From positions 1 to 9,181 of the forward strand of contig JBCCFD010000339.1 in NCBI GenBank assembly GCA_039029915.1: DNA of 9,181 nucleotides, read 5' to 3'. The notes beneath the pieces are model-generated. The model made no database searches. It saw only the letters and a list, made by a program, of their open reading frames with translations, and was not told the origin of the DNA. A program made the position numbers and the translations under genes. Position 1 is the stretch's first letter; the number at the start of each line of letters is the position of its first letter. Source of the DNA: QQUD01 sp039029915 (lineage in GTDB: Bacteria; Chloroflexota; Anaerolineae; Promineifilales; Promineifilaceae). Below are positions 7,401 through 9,181 of this stretch, one piece after another.

Positions 7401-8754
7401 AATGATGCTGTTTTTGAATCGAGGCATTGATTTGCGGTATGGCTTCCATCATTTTAAGGGCCGCCCTCGTTGCCCTTTCGGCATCATCTTCATGCGTCAC
7501 GGGTGCGCCGAAGGTGACCAGTAGTTTTTCACCGTGATCATACAGGTCAATTTTATTAATGACGCCGCCAAACTGCGAAACGGCCGTGGACATCGTTAGG
7601 AAGTAGCTGTTTAAGGTGTCAATGATGGTTTGTTCTTGGCCAGGGCCTAGCCCGTCAACCAGCGCACTTAAGCCGTTTATATTGGCAAATAAGTTCGCGA
7701 CAAGCCGATGCTCCCCTTGAAATTCAGTCGCCCGAGAATCAGAAACAAGGCGGGGGACTAAACCTTCTGGTAGATAAATACAAAAAGCGTCTAGCAGCTG
7801 AATCATTTTTTCAACAGTCGCCCAATCAGGAATATGGGGAAAGTGCGTCTGAAAAGGATTGTTAATGATGGGTAAATCAGGAATAAAGCCACCTTCAACA
7901 ATCAGGTAATTTGGGTTTTTTGGGACCGAACTGGCTGTGCAAAGCAGCGTGGGATCGACGAGGTCGAAGGTGCTTCGGTCAACCACGACCTGATCGGCTT
8001 TGGCTGCTGATTCGATATGCGCCGTTTTATTGACATCAGCGCCGAACAGCGCGTATTCCATACTGTAACTATCACCCAACTGGGCGGCAAAGAAACGGCC
8101 GTAATGGACCCCAACGCTCATTTTAAGCGGAAAAACCCCTTGAGAGGTTTCTGTATGCGTAAATTGAGACATGGCATCCTGCATTTTAATTGCCGTCATG
8201 ACGGCACGGGTGGCACTGTTGGGGCGGAGGGGTAAATTGAACGGATTGTCTTCAATGCCAAACATTGAATACTCATTAGCCAGATCCGCTTTTTCTTCGA
8301 AGAGCCCTAACAAAGCATCGCCGCCAAAGCGAATCAGATGGCCATCATACGCCCTTAAAATTTCGAGCATGACGTCGAAATACCGATTAACGATGGTGGT
8401 GACCTCTTCAGCCCCATCTCGGCCATTTTGGCTCAGCTTCTCTGACATGGCTGTAAAACCGCTAATGTCCGCAAAGAGGAGTGTGCCGTTGACAAAACGG
8501 CCGTTTGCTTGTCCTGGGATTGGGTTTTGAGACACCCATTCAACAAGACTTGAAGGAAGGTGAGAAGTGGTTGATTCTAAAAGCTGAGAAAGGGTACCAA
8601 CGCATTCAGAGATAAGACGCGGTTTTACCTCTGCCTTTCCTTGAATTTGCTGCCAAAGAGAGGCGGGAAGATATTTTTGCAATTTTTCAGGCAAGGATTG
8701 ATACGGCCGTTGATTAAAATCCTCGTTTTCAAGCTGATCTTCTTGAACAATCAT
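4426..8754 (-). CDS. Soluble adenylyl cyclase-like protein: tandem class III cyclase domains, AAA/STAND ATPase, TPR repeats
   Basis: The product has 1442 residues, with no signal peptide or membrane segment, so it is cytosolic. Start: ATG at 8754 is the first start codon after an in-frame TAA about 60 nt upstream; only an AGGG directly abutting the ATG resembles a ribosome site. Cyclase domain 1 (~88-268) has FADISGFT (metal Asp96) and RFGGDALL (Asp146), but VNKTAH puts His246 where the transition-state Arg belongs. Cyclase domain 2 (~350-512) has Asn358 and Glu409 at the two metal positions but keeps RHEYTVMGDQVNLAAR (Asn489, Arg493; Thr482 at the adenine-selecting position). The ATPase follows at ~555-900, with Walker A GDAGVGKT (588-595) and Walker B LLIIIDD (716-722). 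About eleven TPR-like helical pairs fill ~985-1430. The order C1-C2-ATPase-TPR and the half-site split match mammalian sAC (ADCY10, about 1600 residues). Likely reaction: ATP to cAMP. The signal sensed by the ATPase/TPR part is unknown. Confidence 0.9.
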   Translation of the reverse strand: MIVQEDQLENEDFNQRPYQSLPEKLQKYLPASLWQQIQGKAEVKPRLISECVGTLSQLLESTTSHLPSSLVEWVSQNPIPGQANGRFVNGTLLFADISGFTAMSEKLSQNGRDGAEEVTTIVNRYFDVMLEILRAYDGHLIRFGGDALLGLFEEKADLANEYSMFGIEDNPFNLPLRPNSATRAVMTAIKMQDAMSQFTHTETSQGVFPLKMSVGVHYGRFFAAQLGDSYSMEYALFGADVNKTAHIESAAKADQVVVDRSTFDLVDPTLLCTASSVPKNPNYLIVEGGFIPDLPIINNPFQTHFPHIPDWATVEKMIQLLDAFCIYLPEGLVPRLVSDSRATEFQGEHRLVANLFANINGLSALVDGLGPGQEQTIIDTLNSYFLTMSTAVSQFGGVINKIDLYDHGEKLLVTFGAPVTHEDDAERATRAALKMMEAIPQINASIQKQHHLPNLKLSQRIGISFGSVFAGFVGATWRHEYTVMGDQVNLAARLMSQAAMNQIIISPNVKRRIQKIGVFQQHGEVHLKGKSKPVPIFELTAVHTTAQQLRGLTGMASELVGRHEESRLLQNKLQQFQSGQGGILSIIGDAGVGKTRLFSDAIKSISLDAQKVSVRCLSYAETVSYSSMQELLRQLCHISHEHTEAQSLTLFQQKLDSIWTPQKSAEERPYLANFLNLPLSQIEQEKINYLDGEGLRQRTFVALAAFIKGAAEKRPLLIIIDDLQWMDKASHTLLTYLHPLSNELPLLWVLLFRPERQKGCWTLHNTLQDEPENNYSGIQLAGLTQKASAQMLSNLLDVDHHLPQISTLVLNRAEGNPLYLEEVIRSLINDGFLQKDEQGNWQLDRQATHSVPDTLEGVLMARLDRLEETCRWSIQVASVIGRTFPIDVLDEVTAPSRHQNLNEPLTQLQLVKMIEENQRQPELVYSFIHSLLQEVAYRSQSVKARTQYHRLIAQYLEKGRQQGWGDVENLTPLIAHHAYTGGDWPRAMLYQIKTGEHAMTLFANEEAIAHYLKALDSAKKLPDSETAVQRLNIHLSLGQIYITTDQYDEATNHLELAENLVESLNDSSAYVAICRWRTRLHELRGEYDEAFKWIERGLTQQVETADVPQIMLLAGLIHIRQGNYEDALSYCHTVLDLAKQQNEVTALARANNLLGITYLRSDSQKAILHFRTAFDLYKQAGDISGQATSHNLIANACFNLGRWTEADFHYRQALEMFGQISDTYNRIMAVNNLGGIALNQGQLDDALSFYKEGVELAHQIGGSAWMIGVFEMNLGSTYCRLQKPAVALNHLSRSADQFEQAGSRDFLPEMMRHQAKAHMLADNLAEAESIINQAFDLAKEQDNQGEMGCSQRVKAEILLDQSQASLAIQELEQSITRLEAVGEEYELAKSRFTLAKTIWHAQKSSKRINPLLEKAQSVFESLDAKMDLTAVIQFNQQIAKES

Positions 8755-8779
8755 CCCTGTGTCTCGCTGGTCAGTTACT

Positions 8780-8811
8780 GCTTCCCGTTTAAATATGACT
8801 CTTCGGGAAGC
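8780..8811 (-). promoter_or_regulatory. 8-bp stem-loop in the leader of the cyclase gene
   Basis: GCTTCCCG (8780-8787) and CGGGAAGC (8804-8811) are exact reverse complements around a 16-nt AT-rich loop. The structure begins after the oxidoreductase stop codon and ends 25 nt before the cyclase ATG. In transcription order it is followed by AGTAACTG, not a T-run, so it is not a canonical terminator. It could be an operator dyad, an RNA-processing or stabilising hairpin between two co-transcribed genes, or chance. Confidence 0.35.
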
Positions 8812-8845
8812 TTACGACAGTGAAGATGGTTGTTTCAATCCATAA

Positions 8846-9181
8846 TCAGTACCGTATGAAACGATTGTAGTGAAAGGGCGCTAATATTTCTGGCCTGTGG
8901 TTGGTCAAGAGCCATTGGGCCAAATGCCGCACGACGGCTGGAGAGATGGCCCAGCCGTGCCCAGACCAACCGGCTGCTACAAGCATATTTTTGGCACCGG
9001 GCAGATAATCAATGATGGGAATGTCATCTTGGCTGATGAGCTCACCCCGTTCAACTGAGACCTCAGCTATGGGGAGATCGGCTAAACAGGGAAAGGCCGC
9101 AACAGCTTCGAGGCGGTTTCCCTCAACTTGTTCTGGCACTGGCTCTATTTGTTGCGTGTTGGGATTTAAACGGCCGTGCCA
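8846..9181 (-). CDS. FAD-dependent oxidoreductase (DAO/glycine oxidase family), C-terminal part, cut at window edge
   Basis: The reading frame is open from the right window edge to TGA at 8846-8848, giving the last 111 residues. A GTG at 9137-9139 lies in frame, but the frame continues upstream without a stop (WHGRLNPNTQ...), so it is not taken as the start. The segment LPGAKNMLVAAGWSGHGWAI followed by SPAVVRHLAQWLL is the typical C-terminal FAD-contacting stretch of the DAO superfamily (usual form: PG-x-x-N-L-x-V-A-x-G-H-S-G-H-G-x-x-x-x-P). The preceding ERGELISQDDIPIIDYLPG matches the usual R-G...T-x-D-x-x-P-I-x-G-x-x-P-G strand pair. Known members oxidise amino acids, sarcosine or related amines with FAD. 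The substrate cannot be told because the N-terminal Rossmann motif and most of the pocket lie outside the window. The gene ends 91 nt before the cyclase gene on the same strand. Confidence 0.85.
   Translation of the reverse strand, partial: WHGRLNPNTQQIEPVPEQVEGNRLEAVAAFPCLADLPIAEVSVERGELISQDDIPIIDYLPGAKNMLVAAGWSGHGWAISPAVVRHLAQWLLTNHRPEILAPFHYNRFIRY

Larger units (their letters stand above)
998..9177. repeat. Dispersed palindromic octamer ACGGCCGT (13 copies, HIP1-like)
   Basis: Exact copies start at 998, 2273, 2888, 3526, 3700, 4463, 5672, 6609, 7580, 8095, 8497, 8703 and 9170, each 8 bp long. All are inside coding sequence: five in the peptidase-like gene, seven in the cyclase gene and one in the oxidoreductase. 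They are read in three frames: as Thr-Ala-Val six times, as Gly-Arg within nAC-GGC-CGT five times, and as Arg-Pro twice. Twelve of 13 are preceded by A on the plus strand, and several extend to 10-12 bp palindromes (AAACGGCCGTTT at 996, TAACGGCCGTTA at 4461). Random expectation for a given octamer in this length is about 0.1. The entry covers the span of the family, not a continuous element. Confidence 0.95.

Noticed and set aside
8191..8206. 16-bp perfect palindrome TGCCGTCATGACGGCA
   Set aside because: It lies inside the first cyclase domain and encodes an ordinary helix (AVMTAIK). No second copy was seen, so it is probably chance, although a perfect 16-bp dyad is uncommon.
8017..8530. Plus-strand ORFs of 72 and 119 residues opposite the cyclase domain
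   Set aside because: They are antisense to conserved cyclase motifs, show no known domain and have low-complexity composition typical of shadow frames.
8832..8862. GTTTCA/TGAAAC dyad across the oxidoreductase stop codon as a terminator
   Set aside because: Only 6 bp of stem with a 19-nt loop, partly in coding sequence, and no T-run follows.
8846..9139. GTG at 9137-9139 as the start of a 97-residue protein
   Set aside because: The frame is open through to the window edge, and the segment is clearly the C-terminal part of a DAO-type enzyme of usual length about 350-450, so the gene is truncated by the window.

Overview
The window reads as a piece of a chromosome from an uncultured or poorly described Chloroflexota bacterium (Anaerolineae/Ardenticatenia-like). 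This rests on recollection of family habits, not on a search. The supporting signs are a large secreted C25-type peptidase-like protein ending in a FLPLI tail, a soluble-adenylyl-cyclase-like cyclase/ATPase/TPR giant, and moderate GC. All three genes lie on the minus strand and are read from right to left. They fill almost the whole window with short spacers (91 and 102 nt). I see no RNA gene, CRISPR array, insertion sequence or origin.

Layout from upstream to downstream (right to left). 8846-9181 is the C-terminal 111 codons of an FAD-dependent amino-acid/glycine-oxidase-type oxidoreductase, cut by the window edge. 8755-8845 is a spacer with an 8-bp stem-loop. 4426-8754 encodes a 1442-residue cytosolic protein with two class III nucleotide cyclase domains, a STAND/AAA-type ATPase and about eleven TPR-like repeats. 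This is the domain order of mammalian soluble adenylyl cyclase (ADCY10). 4324-4425 is a spacer with a weak candidate promoter. 202-4323 encodes a 1373-residue exported protein with a signal/anchor segment, a seven-unit TolB-like (PD40) propeller, a pre-peptidase C-terminal (PPC)-like domain interrupted by an in-frame hexapeptide tandem repeat, a C25 (gingipain-like) caspase-fold peptidase domain, a C-terminal beta-rich region and the FLPLI tail. 1-201 is noncoding and holds a 14-bp inverted repeat just past the last stop codon and a short direct repeat at the edge.

Two observations stand out. First, the 8-bp palindrome ACGGCCGT occurs 13 times in 9.2 kb, where about 0.1 is expected by chance. 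It falls in all three genes and in all three reading frames, and every CGGCCG hexamer I found sits inside it. This resembles the cyanobacterial HIP1 phenomenon with a different word. Second, the two cyclase domains look like complementary half-sites: domain 1 keeps both metal-binding Asp but has lost the transition-state Arg, while domain 2 keeps Asn/Arg but has lost both Asp. They should therefore form one composite active site.

The sequence gives no direct evidence that the three genes work together. Co-orientation and short gaps allow co-transcription, but each could also have its own promoter.
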